From: Christensenellaceae bacterium
Lineage (GTDB): Bacteria > Bacillota > Clostridia > Christensenellales > Borkfalkiaceae
Assembly: GCA_016295005.1 (NCBI GenBank)
Contig: JAEDMA010000073.1
Coordinates: 1 to 6,883, forward strand
Direction: 5' to 3'
Length of the DNA: 6,883 nucleotides
In this document: positions 1 through 6,409 of the stretch, in pieces
How positions within the stretch are numbered: the first letter of the stretch is position 1
Layout: the number at the start of each line of letters is the position of its first letter
Made by a program: the position numbers and the translations under genes
Notes under the pieces: model-generated
What the model was told of the DNA's origin: nothing
Seen by the model: the letters and a program-made list of their open reading frames with translations, nothing else
The model's database searches: none

Positions 1-139
1 GAGTCCGCCAATAGTTCGGTCACACTCGCCGACCGCCCGACAAAATTCAAGCGTAAATATTACATTGTTTACGCAGTTCCTTTATAGATTTTATCCGTTT
101 AAAGTGTTTTCGGGAAAGTTTTTCTTTTACCGCTTTCGG
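1..139. other. Left-edge stretch without an identifiable gene
   Basis: No gene can be assigned here. The first 41 bases are clearly richer in G+C (27 of 41) than the A/T-rich DNA that follows. One plus-strand frame runs open from base 1 to a TAG at 85-87 and would give a 28-residue basic tail ending in IVYAVPL; this could be the C-terminus of a gene to the left. A minus-strand frame is also open from 59 to 1 (containing NFVGRSASVTELLAD), but it has only a TTG as possible start and no ribosome binding site. Neither has convincing codon use, so I call neither as a CDS. Apart from the dyad at 51-74, the rest is T-rich spacer leading into the ABC-F promoter. Confidence 0.4.
51..74. promoter_or_regulatory. 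Perfect 7-bp inverted repeat, possible operator
   Basis: GCGTAAA at 51-57 is matched exactly by TTTACGC at 68-74, with a 10-base spacer. Two further spacer positions are also symmetric, so 9 of 12 half-site positions match. It lies about 65 bases upstream of the -35 of the ABC-F promoter. The size and symmetry resemble a site for a dimeric helix-turn-helix regulator. No T-run follows on either strand, so it does not look like an intrinsic terminator. No regulator gene is visible in the window, and the site could equally serve a gene to the left. Confidence 0.35.
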
Positions 140-168
140 TTGATTTTTAAATGTTTTTATTGTAAAAT
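140..168 (+). promoter_or_regulatory. Predicted sigma-A-type promoter of the ABC-F gene
   Basis: TTGATT (140-145) is separated by 17 bases from TAAAAT (163-168), giving 4/6 and 5/6 matches to the housekeeping consensus at ideal spacing. The surrounding DNA is very A/T-rich. Transcription would begin near 175 and give a leader of about 42 bases that contains the hairpin at 191-206. This is the best promoter found upstream of the ABC-F start. A weaker alternative is TTACAT at 60-65 with TATAGA at 83-88. Confidence 0.55.
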
Positions 169-190
169 TGTTTTATTACTTGACGGAGCA

Positions 191-206
191 ACGGACAAAA
201 GTCCGT
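191..206 (+). promoter_or_regulatory. Leader hairpin between a GGAG motif and the ABC-F start codon
   Basis: ACGGAC (191-196), loop AAAA, GTCCGT (201-206) form a perfect 6-bp, 4-base-loop hairpin ending 10 bases before the ATG at 217. No U-run follows, so it is not a terminator. The only good Shine-Dalgarno match is GGAG at 185-188, 28 bases from the ATG and too far if the leader is linear. Folding the hairpin brings the effective distance to about 12 bases. The hairpin may thus permit or modulate initiation; the sequence does not show which. Confidence 0.45.
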
Positions 207-216
207 AATACGGATT

Positions 217-2109
217 ATGCAGATAACCATTACCAACGGCGGAGTTTCTTTCGACGGAGAAGAAATTCTTTCCGAAATAAATTTTTCCGTTTGCGATAAA
301 GACAGAATCGCCCTGGTCGGACGGAACGGGTGCGGCAAAACCACACTTTTAAAGGTTTTGTCGGGTGAAGTCGTTCCGGAGACGGGCGACGGCGATTCTC
401 CTTTTGTTTTTTCCAAAAGCGGAAATCCCGTTATCGGTTACCTAAAACAGACCTTCGAAACCGACGACTATAAAACTCTGGAAGACGAACTTTTATCGGC
501 GTATTCCCACGTTATCGATATAGAAGCGAGAATGGAAGCGGCTTTAAAAAAGTTGGAAGCGGACGGAAGCGAAAAAGCCGTTAAACTTTATTCTTCCCTG
601 TCCGAAGAATTCGAAAGAGAAAACGGGTACGCATACAAAAAAGAATACAGAGTCGGCGCGAAAAAATTCGGTTTTACCGAGTCCGATTTAAGTAAGCCGT
701 TAAAAGAGTTTTCGGGCGGACAACGCACCAAAATATCTCTTTTAAAACTTTTGCTTTCCAAACCCGACGTACTGCTTTTAGACGAACCGACAAACCATCT
801 CGATTTAGAAGCGATAGAGTGGCTGGAAAAATATCTTGCGAACTACAAAAAAGCCTTCGTAGTGGTATCTCACGACCGTATGTTTTTAGATAAAACGGTA
901 AAAACCGTTTACGAGATAGAATACGGCGAAACGAAGAAATACCAAGGCAATTACTCGGCTTTTATGCGTCAGAAGAGAGCCGATTACGACAAAGCGCTTA
1001 AAGATAGCCTTATCCGTAAAAAGGAAGTCGAACGCCTTTCCGCGCTGGTAGAAAGGTTCCGTTACAAAGCGAATAAAGCCAAAATGGCGCAGGCAAAACT
1101 TAAACAAATAGAAAGAATCGGCAGTACCGACGCGCCCGTAGGCTTCGACGAATCCACTTTTAAAGCGTCCTTTATCCCCGAAAAAGAATCGGTGGAAAAA
1201 ACGCTCGTTTTAGAAGAAGTTTCTTTCGGTTACGATAACCCTTTAGGTCATATAAACACGATAGTAAAGCGCGGGCAGAAACTCGGGATTATCGGCAGAA
1301 ACGGTTGCGGCAAATCGACCCTTATAAAGACGATTATGAAAATACTTCCCCCTATCTCGGGCGAAGTAAAATACGGGTTGCGGGCGGAAATCGGTTACTT
1401 TGACCAGACGCTTACCCAGAACTTTTCGCCGCTTACCGTGTTCGACGATTTCCATAACGACTTTCCCGCCCTTTCCGACGGAGAAGTAAGAAATTGTTTA
1501 GGCGCGTTTTTGTTTTCGGGCGAAGACGTGTTTAAACGAGTGGGCGACCTTTCGGGCGGTGAAAAAGTCAGACTTGCGCTATGCAAAATTTTCAAGAAAA
1601 AACCTAACGTTTTAATATTAGACGAACCGACCAACCATATGGATATTATCGGCAAGGACAGTCTGGAAAAAATGCTCGCGGCGTATACGGGAACTGTTAT
1701 AACCGTTTCGCACGACAGATATTTTATAGACAAGGTCTGCGACAGACTCGCGGTGTTCGAAAACGGAAAACTTAACCTTTACGACTGCGGTTATTCCGAA
1801 TACGAAACCTTACGCCCCGACGAAGAAGAAGTTACCGTTCAATCGGTAAAGCAACCCGTCGAGAAAAAGGAAAAGCCCGTTTCTTCGGAAAAAGAAAGAA
1901 CCAAAAAACTACACAGAATTTCCGTTCTGGAAGAAAAAATCGCCGTTATAGAAAAGGAAAAAGACGAAATTCAAAAACTTATGGATTCCGATTCTTCGTA
2001 TTATTCCGATTACGAAAAGTATTCGGAGATTACGAAAAAAATCGCCGCGGCAGACGAAAAACTTTCCCCCTTAATGGAAGAATGGACTTCCCTTATGGAA
2101 TCCCTCTGA
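217..2109 (+). CDS. ABC-F family ATPase (YdiF/Uup-like ribosome-associated factor)
   Basis: This is a soluble protein with two ATP-binding cassettes and no membrane segments. Members of the family bind the ribosomal E site and relieve stalled or non-productive translation complexes. Cassette 1 has Walker A GRNGCGKT (residues 35-42), signature FSGGQ (165-169), Walker B LLLDEPTNHLD with catalytic Glu190, and switch SHD (218-220). Cassette 2 has GRNGCGKS (360-367), LSGGEK (445-450), LILDEPTNHMD with Glu470, and SHD (498-500). The basic P-site tRNA-interaction linker lies between them (about 245-325, with FRYKANKAKMAQAK at 281-294). A charged coiled coil fills about 555-625, as in the Uup/YdiF C-terminal domain. 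All catalytic residues are intact, and the length of 630 resembles Bacillus YdiF (about 640). The linker is not unusually long, so I favour a housekeeping factor over an antibiotic-resistance ABC-F. The ATG at 217 fits the family N-terminus. The gene is monocistronic and ends at a terminator 15 bases downstream. Confidence 0.95.
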   Translation: MQITITNGGVSFDGEEILSEINFSVCDKDRIALVGRNGCGKTTLLKVLSGEVVPETGDGDSPFVFSKSGNPVIGYLKQTFETDDYKTLEDELLSAYSHVIDIEARMEAALKKLEADGSEKAVKLYSSLSEEFERENGYAYKKEYRVGAKKFGFTESDLSKPLKEFSGGQRTKISLLKLLLSKPDVLLLDEPTNHLDLEAIEWLEKYLANYKKAFVVVSHDRMFLDKTVKTVYEIEYGETKKYQGNYSAFMRQKRADYDKALKDSLIRKKEVERLSALVERFRYKANKAKMAQAKLKQIERIGSTDAPVGFDESTFKASFIPEKESVEKTLVLEEVSFGYDNPLGHINTIVKRGQKLGIIGRNGCGKSTLIKTIMKILPPISGEVKYGLRAEIGYFDQTLTQNFSPLTVFDDFHNDFPALSDGEVRNCLGAFLFSGEDVFKRVGDLSGGEKVRLALCKIFKKKPNVLILDEPTNHMDIIGKDSLEKMLAAYTGTVITVSHDRYFIDKVCDRLAVFENGKLNLYDCGYSEYETLRPDEEEVTVQSVKQPVEKKEKPVSSEKERTKKLHRISVLEEKIAVIEKEKDEIQKLMDSDSSYYSDYEKYSEITKKIAAADEKLSPLMEEWTSLMESL

Positions 2110-2123
2110 TAAATAAAAAAAGA

Positions 2124-2160
2124 AAAAGCGTATTGCCCCTAAAACGAGCGATACGCTTTT
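2124..2160. terminator. Bidirectional intrinsic terminator between convergent genes
   Basis: The arms 2124-2136 and 2148-2160 pair over 13 bp (one G-U) around an 11-base loop, with GCGTAT/ATACGC at the core. On the minus strand the stem is followed by a long T-run interrupted by single C and A bases, a strong terminator for the DJ-1 gene that ends 10 bases away. On the plus strand the stem ends in TTTT followed by CGTTTA, enough to terminate the ABC-F transcript 15 bases after its stop. One element therefore insulates both convergent units. Confidence 0.85.
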
Positions 2161-2170
2161 CGTTTATAAA

Positions 2171-2698
2171 TTAAAAGTTTATTTTAAGACCGAAATAGTC
2201 TGCTATGGCGATTGCGAATTTCGTTGCCGAAAGCGGACCGTTCGCGGTGATAAAGTTACCGTCTTTTTCCACGTCGTTCCCCGTGTAAACGGCAACGGTT
2301 TTTAACGTTTCTATAAAACTTTCCGCAGGGAAACAAGTCACCCTTTTCCCCTTGCATATCCCGTGTTTTGCCAGAACGACCGCGGGCGAAGCGCAGATAC
2401 TCGCAACGAGTTTACCGCTGTTCGCCGCTTTTTTTATTTCGTCTATTGCTTTTTCGTTCGCGGATATATTGCTTGCGCCGGGCATTCCGCCCGGGATAAT
2501 TATTCCGTCGTAATCGGAAACGGAAAAATCTTCAAGCGCCTTATCCGATTTTATTACTATACCGTGCGAACCGGTAAGATATTCGCCCCTTTCCGAAACT
2601 ATATCGCAAACGGCGCCGGCTCTTCTCAACCCGTCTATTACGGTGACGGCTTCTATTTCTTCCGTGCCGTCGCTGAAAATAATCGCTAACTTTACCAT
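2171..2698 (-). CDS. DJ-1/PfpI (ThiJ/YajL-like) family protein
   Basis: This 175-residue cytosolic protein is a complete single-domain DJ-1 family member. The family includes cysteine-dependent stress proteins and has been linked to glyoxalase, deglycase, chaperone and protease-like activities; the actual substrate cannot be told from sequence. Visible features are an N-terminal strand MVKLAIIFSDGTEEIE with Glu16, matching human DJ-1 Glu18; the turn IIIPGGMPG (67-74); the nucleophile elbow ASICASP with Cys102; and the C-terminal TANGPLSATKFA (151-162), equivalent to the GP-containing segment of DJ-1. The length is typical for the DJ-1/YajL branch. The start is 4 bases after the lipoprotein stop and has no clear Shine-Dalgarno sequence, which suggests translational coupling. 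It is the last gene of its transcript and is followed by the terminator at 2124-2160. Family assignment is firm; the biochemical role is open. Confidence 0.92.
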   Translation of the reverse strand: MVKLAIIFSDGTEEIEAVTVIDGLRRAGAVCDIVSERGEYLTGSHGIVIKSDKALEDFSVSDYDGIIIPGGMPGASNISANEKAIDEIKKAANSGKLVASICASPAVVLAKHGICKGKRVTCFPAESFIETLKTVAVYTGNDVEKDGNFITANGPLSATKFAIAIADYFGLKINF

Positions 2699-2702
2699 TT
2701 TA

Positions 2703-3404
2703 TTAATAGGGTCCCGTCCATATTTCCCACAAAGCGACTAAAACCAGATCCTGTTCGAACGTGTATATACCGTCCGTAACTTTCTGGTTCGTTCCTTCTA
2801 TCTTCCAGCAGTCGAATTCGTGACTTACGCTGGGACTGTCTTCTACGTATTTAGGTACGGGAAGAGTAAATTCCTTGCCGTAAACGACTTTTATGGTAGT
2901 TGTTTCCATAGGGACTTTTTCTTCGGTATAACCCGTTTTCAGCGTTATAGTGAACGTTCTGCAAACCACTGCCGTAACGATTAAATCGGCGGTTATTTTG
3001 GAAAAGTCGGTGCAATCCCAAACCATTTCCTTGCCGTCAACCTCTTTGGGTTCGGGAATATCGGTGAGAGATTCGCCCCTTTTTACCATTTTTACGACGT
3101 CCGGCTGACCTTCTTGCTTAAACGTTACTTTGCAGTAGTTGGTTTTTTCGATAGCGGTAACAGTTAAATCGGTAGTTATGCAGGAAAAATCGGTATAATT
3201 CCAGATTATTTCCTTGCCTTCTACCTGTTTAGGTTCGGGAATATCCGTAAGGGCTTCTCCTTTTTTAACCTTTCTTATTATCGTTTCGTACCCCGTTTGA
3301 CAAAACCGCACGGTACATTCGGTCTGTTCGTTTTCTCCGCAACCGCCGAAAAAGAGCGCGGTCACGCAAAAAAGCGCGAGCATTAACGCAATTATTTTTT
3401 TCAT
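2703..3404 (-). CDS. Predicted lipoprotein with InlB-like beta repeats
   Basis: This is a 233-residue exported protein of unknown function. MKKIIALMLALFCVTALFF forms a signal peptide (Lys-Lys then a hydrophobic stretch) ending in FGGC; Cys22 is the likely lipidated residue, so the mature protein should be anchored to the outer face of the membrane. The lipobox is slightly atypical, with Phe at -3. The mature part holds two tandem 56-residue repeats (30-85 and 91-146) and a third, diverged unit (150-226). The third unit shows the Listeria-Bacteroides/InlB B-repeat pattern: VVYGKEFTLPVPK, then FDCW, then YTFEQDLVLVALW. Such beta-grasp-like repeats usually act as spacers or binding modules on surface proteins; no enzymatic domain is seen. 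Mature Cys residues besides Cys22 are 30, 35, 75, 91, 131, 148 and 199, which is unusual for this repeat type. A good ribosome binding site and promoter lie upstream, and the DJ-1 gene follows 4 bases downstream. Confidence 0.85.
   Translation of the reverse strand: MKKIIALMLALFCVTALFFGGCGENEQTECTVRFCQTGYETIIRKVKKGEALTDIPEPKQVEGKEIIWNYTDFSCITTDLTVTAIEKTNYCKVTFKQEGQPDVVKMVKRGESLTDIPEPKEVDGKEMVWDCTDFSKITADLIVTAVVCRTFTITLKTGYTEEKVPMETTTIKVVYGKEFTLPVPKYVEDSPSVSHEFDCWKIEGTNQKVTDGIYTFEQDLVLVALWEIWTGPY
2727..2957 (-). repeat. Third, diverged InlB/Flg_new-like unit (residues 150-226)
   Basis: This unit is longer than the first two and only distantly similar, but it keeps the ordered pattern of the Listeria-Bacteroides repeat: a first strand (TITLKTGY), V.YG...TLP.P, an aromatic F.CW, then YTFEQDLVLVALW at the end. 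I recognise it by pattern, not by a profile search. Confidence 0.6.
2967..3134 (-). repeat. Lipoprotein repeat unit 2 (residues 91-146)
   Basis: This is the second copy of the 56-residue unit. It begins with Cys91 at the position equivalent to Cys30 of unit 1. Differences from unit 1 are mostly conservative (I/V, K/R, E/D), as expected for a fold-preserving duplication. Cys75 of unit 1 is replaced by Lys136 here, while Cys131 here replaces Tyr70. Confidence 0.9.
3150..3317 (-). repeat. Lipoprotein repeat unit 1 (residues 30-85)
   Basis: This is the first of two collinear 56-residue units with a period of 61 residues (183 bases). It aligns without gaps to unit 2 with 33 of 56 residues identical, including the block LTDIPEPK, the GKE...W motif and TDFS..T.DL.VTA. 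At DNA level, 3207-3245 matches 3024-3062 at 34 of 39 bases. The similarity points to duplication inside the gene. Confidence 0.9.
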
Positions 3405-3409
3405 TTCGT

Positions 3410-3414
3410 CCCCT
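3410..3414 (-). promoter_or_regulatory. Ribosome binding site of the lipoprotein gene
   Basis: AGGGG read on the minus strand lies 5 bases before the ATG at 3404. It supports this start, as does the immediate Lys-Lys signal peptide. Confidence 0.7.
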
Positions 3415-3434
3415 TTTATATCATAATCTTAACA

Positions 3435-3463
3435 ATTTTATCACATGTTTTATATTTTTTCAA
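3435..3463 (-). promoter_or_regulatory. Strong predicted promoter of the lipoprotein-DJ-1 unit
   Basis: On the minus strand, TTGAAA (3463-3458) is followed after exactly 17 bases by TAAAAT (3440-3435), and TGA immediately before the -10 gives an extended -10 (TGNTAAAAT). Both hexamers match the housekeeping consensus at 5 of 6. Initiation near 3428 would give a short leader of about 24 bases. The promoter starts about 10 bases after the engB stop and so uncouples the two downstream genes from the lon-engB operon. Confidence 0.75.
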
Positions 3464-3471
3464 TAGAAAAA

Positions 3472-4056
3472 TCAATTATTTTGCGAAATTGCTTCTTCTA
3501 TAAGGCGTAAAACGTCGTCTTTCCCGTATCCCGTTTCCGCGCTCGTCGCCGTAATGTTGCCGACCCCGAGTTTCAACGCCGTCGCTATGGAAGATACAGA
3601 CGGCTTAATTCTCGTTTTACCGAGTTTATCCGCTTTCGTCGCCACGACGACGAACGGAATACGATAAAAGTTCAGATAATTTATCATCAGTTTATCGTCT
3701 TCGGTGGGTTCGTGCCGTATATCGACGAGCGAGATAAGCAACCTTATTTTTTGCGTGGTCAAAAACGTTTCGAGCAGTTCTCCCCACTTCTTTTTTTCTT
3801 CTTTGCTGACCTTCGCGAACCCGTATCCCGGCAAATCCGCCAGCACGAACTCGCCGAAATCGAAGTAATTTATAAGTCTTGTTCTGCCCGGAGTAACGGA
3901 AGTTCTCGCAAGTTTCGAATTGTTGGCAAGCATATTTATAAGAGAACTTTTACCCACGTTACTTTTGCCCGAAACCGCGATTATCGGCTTTTCGGTAAAA
4001 TAAAAGTTCTTGCCGTCCGCCACAGAAGTTATGAATTTCGCCTGTTTAATAACCAT
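3472..4056 (-). CDS. engB: Ribosome biogenesis GTP-binding protein EngB/YsxC
   Basis: This 194-residue TRAFAC-class GTPase is required in many bacteria for late assembly of the 50S ribosomal subunit. All G motifs are present: G1 GKSNVGKSS (30-38), the EngB hallmark; G2 TPGRT (55-59); G3 DLPGYG (74-79); G4 TKAD (140-143); and G5 SAETG (172-176). The N-terminal extension, the KKKWGELLETFL helix after G3 and the full length are typical, so the protein should be functional and cytosolic. It starts 9 bases after the lon stop and has no Shine-Dalgarno sequence, so translation is probably coupled to lon. The lon-engB order is conserved in Bacillus and relatives. No terminator follows; its 3' flank instead carries the promoter for the next gene. 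Confidence 0.96.
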   Translation of the reverse strand: MVIKQAKFITSVADGKNFYFTEKPIIAVSGKSNVGKSSLINMLANNSKLARTSVTPGRTRLINYFDFGEFVLADLPGYGFAKVSKEEKKKWGELLETFLTTQKIRLLISLVDIRHEPTEDDKLMINYLNFYRIPFVVVATKADKLGKTRIKPSVSSIATALKLGVGNITATSAETGYGKDDVLRLIEEAISQNN

Positions 4057-4065
4057 TTCGTTTTA

Positions 4066-6393
4066 TTAAAATTCTATCGCCTTTTCAAACACTTCGTTCA
4101 CGTCCGAAACGGGAATAAAATTTATCTCCTTTCGTATTTCTTCGGGAATATCTTCCGTATCTTTTTCGTTGTCCTTCGGAATTATCACGTTTTTAATGCC
4201 GAGCCTATATGCCGCGAGCGATTTTTCTTTTAGCCCACCTATCGGCAACACTTTGCCGCGAAGGGTGATTTCGCCCGTCATAGCCACCGTGTTTTTAACG
4301 GGTTTTTCGGCAAACGCCGATAAAATAGCCGTCGCCATGGTAATGCCCGCGCTCGGTCCGTCTTTGGGCGTCGCGCCTTCGGGAACGTGAATATGAATAT
4401 CGGTATTTTCAAACCGTTTCGGGTCTATTCCGTATTTCACCGCGTGCGCTTTTATATACGTTACCGCCGCCCTGGCAGACTCTTTCATAACGTCGCCGAG
4501 TTTGCCCGTCAGTATTATATCCCCTTTGCCGCCGATAAGCCCTACTTCTATCGTTAAGGTCGTGCCGCCGAAACTCGTCCAGGCAAGTCCCGTAGCCGCG
4601 CCGATTTCCGATTTTTCCATTACCGAATCGGCAATTCTCTTTTCTCTTCCGAGATAATCGGAAAGGTTGTTTTCGGTAACCGTTTTCTTTCTGGTCTTAG
4701 GATTTTCCGCAACGGCGACGGCGGCTTTTCTAACGACTGCGTTAATCTCTCTTTCGAGATTTCTCACGCCCGCTTCGAGCGTATAGCATTTTATTATTTT
4801 ATCTATGCCGCCATCGGTTATCTCTATCTTTTTATCTGTTAAACCGTTGTTTTTTATAGCCTTCGGTATAAGGTATCTTTTCGCTATTTCTCTCTTTTCT
4901 TCGTTGGTGTATCCGCCGAGTTCTATGATTTCCATTCTGTCTAAAAGCGGATACGGAATAGTGTCCATACTGTTTGCGGTGGTGATGAAAATCACGTCGG
5001 AAAGGTCGTACGGCACTTCCATATATCTGTCGCGGAAAGAAACGTTCTGTTCGGGGTCAAGAACTTCTAAAAGAGCGCTCGCGGGATCTCCGTGAATATC
5101 GGACGATAATTTATCTATTTCGTCGAGTAAGAAAACGGGATTGCTTACCCCCGCGTTTTTAATGCCGTAAATGATACGCCCCGGCATCGCGCCGACGTAA
5201 GTTCTTCTATGCCCCCTGATTTCCGCTTCGTCTTTAAGTCCGCCAAGACTCATTCTTACGAATTTTCTGCCGAGCGCTCTCGCTATCGACGACGCCACCG
5301 AAGTTTTACCTACCCCCGGAGGCCCTACGAAGCAGAGAATAGGTCCTTTAACCTTTTTGGTAAGATGAAGCACCGCGATATACTCGAGTATTCTCTCTTT
5401 TACCTTTTCTAATCCGAAGTGGTCGCCGTCGAGAATTTCTTTCGCTTTTAATATATCGGGGTTATCTACCGTTTTTTCGTTGAACGGAAGTTCGGTAAGC
5501 CAGTCGAGATAGTTAAGAATTATCGAATAATCGGGCGATGCGGGATTTATTTTATCGAGCCTTGCGACTTCCTTTAACGCCTTTTCTTCTATCTCTTTAG
5601 GGAACTTCTTGTTTTTGATTTTCTTTAAGAGAGTTTCGCCGTCGTCTTCGTTGTCGCCGAGTTCCGCGTGAATGGCTTTAATCTGCTCGCGAAGATAAAA
5701 CTCTTTCTGGCTTTTATCTATACTGCTTCTGACGGAATTAGCCACGTTTTTCTCTATCTTGGCTATTTCAAGTTCTTTCTGCAAAAGAGAAGAGAACGCG
5801 CCGAGCCTTAAAACGGTGTCGTCGATTTCGAGTACCGACTGAATGGCGTTTTCCTTAAACGGAATAACCGACAACGCGTTATCTATAAAATCGTCGGGGT
5901 TTGCCATATCGGACAGAGCGTTTACCACTTCTTTGGTAATTCTGCCGTCGAACAGAGAGTATTCGTAAAAACTGTTCTTTGCCACTCTGTAATGGGCTTC
6001 GACGGTGGTTTCGTCCGCAGAGCAGGTATAAGGCGCGTATTCGACTTTTACCGTAAAACAACCCCTATCCGAAGTAAATTCGCATATTTTTACCCTTTCG
6101 AGCGCCTGAACGGACAATTTAAGGTTATTTTCGGAATTCTTTATGACGTGTTTTATTTTCGCCAGAACGCCCACGTAATAAATATCTTTAACCTTAGGGT
6201 TATCGATAACGGAACTTTTCTGCGAAGATATGACGACTAAAGAATCTCCGTCGAGCGCTTTATGCGCCGCAGTTACCGACATGGGTCTGCCCACGTCGAA
6301 GTTAAGCAGGGTTTTGGGAAGCAACACCTTTCCGCGCAAAGCGATTAAAGGAAATTCCCTTCCCTCTGTATTTAATAAATCAAGTTCTTCCAT
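4066..6393 (-). CDS. lon: ATP-dependent endopeptidase Lon (LonA type)
   Basis: Lon is a cytosolic homohexameric AAA+ protease that degrades misfolded and selected regulatory proteins. The order of domains is canonical. The N-terminal substrate-binding LAN domain covers about 13-205 (FPLIALRGKVLLPKTLLNF). A helical region follows (about 206-310, with KEFYLREQIKAIHAELG). The AAA+ module has Walker A GPPGVGKT (357-364), Walker B VFLLDEID (420-427), sensor 1 TTAN (471-474), arginine finger in LLDRMEI (Arg486) and sensor 2 GVRNLER (Arg544). The C-terminal protease domain carries PKDGPSAG with catalytic Ser681 and Lys724 in GGLKEK. The Ser-Lys spacing of 43 equals that of E. coli Lon (Ser679/Lys722). 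The length of 775 matches Bacillus LonA (about 774). There is no membrane insertion, so it is not LonB. The ATG is supported by GGAG 7 bases upstream. Transcription probably comes from beyond the HAD gene, as only 16 bases separate the two. Confidence 0.97.
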   Translation of the reverse strand: MEELDLLNTEGREFPLIALRGKVLLPKTLLNFDVGRPMSVTAAHKALDGDSLVVISSQKSSVIDNPKVKDIYYVGVLAKIKHVIKNSENNLKLSVQALERVKICEFTSDRGCFTVKVEYAPYTCSADETTVEAHYRVAKNSFYEYSLFDGRITKEVVNALSDMANPDDFIDNALSVIPFKENAIQSVLEIDDTVLRLGAFSSLLQKELEIAKIEKNVANSVRSSIDKSQKEFYLREQIKAIHAELGDNEDDGETLLKKIKNKKFPKEIEEKALKEVARLDKINPASPDYSIILNYLDWLTELPFNEKTVDNPDILKAKEILDGDHFGLEKVKERILEYIAVLHLTKKVKGPILCFVGPPGVGKTSVASSIARALGRKFVRMSLGGLKDEAEIRGHRRTYVGAMPGRIIYGIKNAGVSNPVFLLDEIDKLSSDIHGDPASALLEVLDPEQNVSFRDRYMEVPYDLSDVIFITTANSMDTIPYPLLDRMEIIELGGYTNEEKREIAKRYLIPKAIKNNGLTDKKIEITDGGIDKIIKCYTLEAGVRNLEREINAVVRKAAVAVAENPKTRKKTVTENNLSDYLGREKRIADSVMEKSEIGAATGLAWTSFGGTTLTIEVGLIGGKGDIILTGKLGDVMKESARAAVTYIKAHAVKYGIDPKRFENTDIHIHVPEGATPKDGPSAGITMATAILSAFAEKPVKNTVAMTGEITLRGKVLPIGGLKEKSLAAYRLGIKNVIIPKDNEKDTEDIPEEIRKEINFIPVSDVNEVFEKAIEF

Positions 6394-6400
6394 AAGTATT

Positions 6401-6404
6401 CTCC
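6401..6404 (-). promoter_or_regulatory. Ribosome binding site of lon
   Basis: GGAG on the minus strand is 7 bases before the ATG at 6393. It lies between the HAD stop and lon and fixes this ATG as the start, so lon has its own initiation signal, unlike engB. Confidence 0.7.
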
Positions 6405-6409
6405 GATAA

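Noticed and set aside
17..35. Possible terminator or tRNA-like fold near the left edge
   Set aside because: The stem is only 5 bp, no T-run follows, and the TTCGGTC segment lacks the conserved A of a tRNA T-loop; no RNA family can be supported.
180..211. Promoter TTGACG (180-185) with TAATAC (206-211)
   Set aside because: The hexamers look good individually, but the 20-base spacer is too long and transcription would start at or after the ABC-F start codon.
886..1733. Minus-strand open frames opposite the ABC-F gene
   Set aside because: They mirror the conserved cassettes of the ABC-F protein and have no start signals or protein-like features of their own.
3024..3245. CRISPR-like or mobile-element repeat
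   Set aside because: There are only two copies, both in frame within the lipoprotein gene, with protein-level conservation; this is a domain duplication. No transposase, inverted ends or direct target repeats occur in the window.
5992..6240. Plus-strand open frame opposite lon (and similar frames at 2363-2689, 3712-4233, 4169-4390, 4805-5095, 5209-5412)
   Set aside because: All lie antisense to well-supported genes with complete family motifs, lack ribosome binding sites and encode no recognisable domain; they are shadows of the codon bias on the opposite strand.
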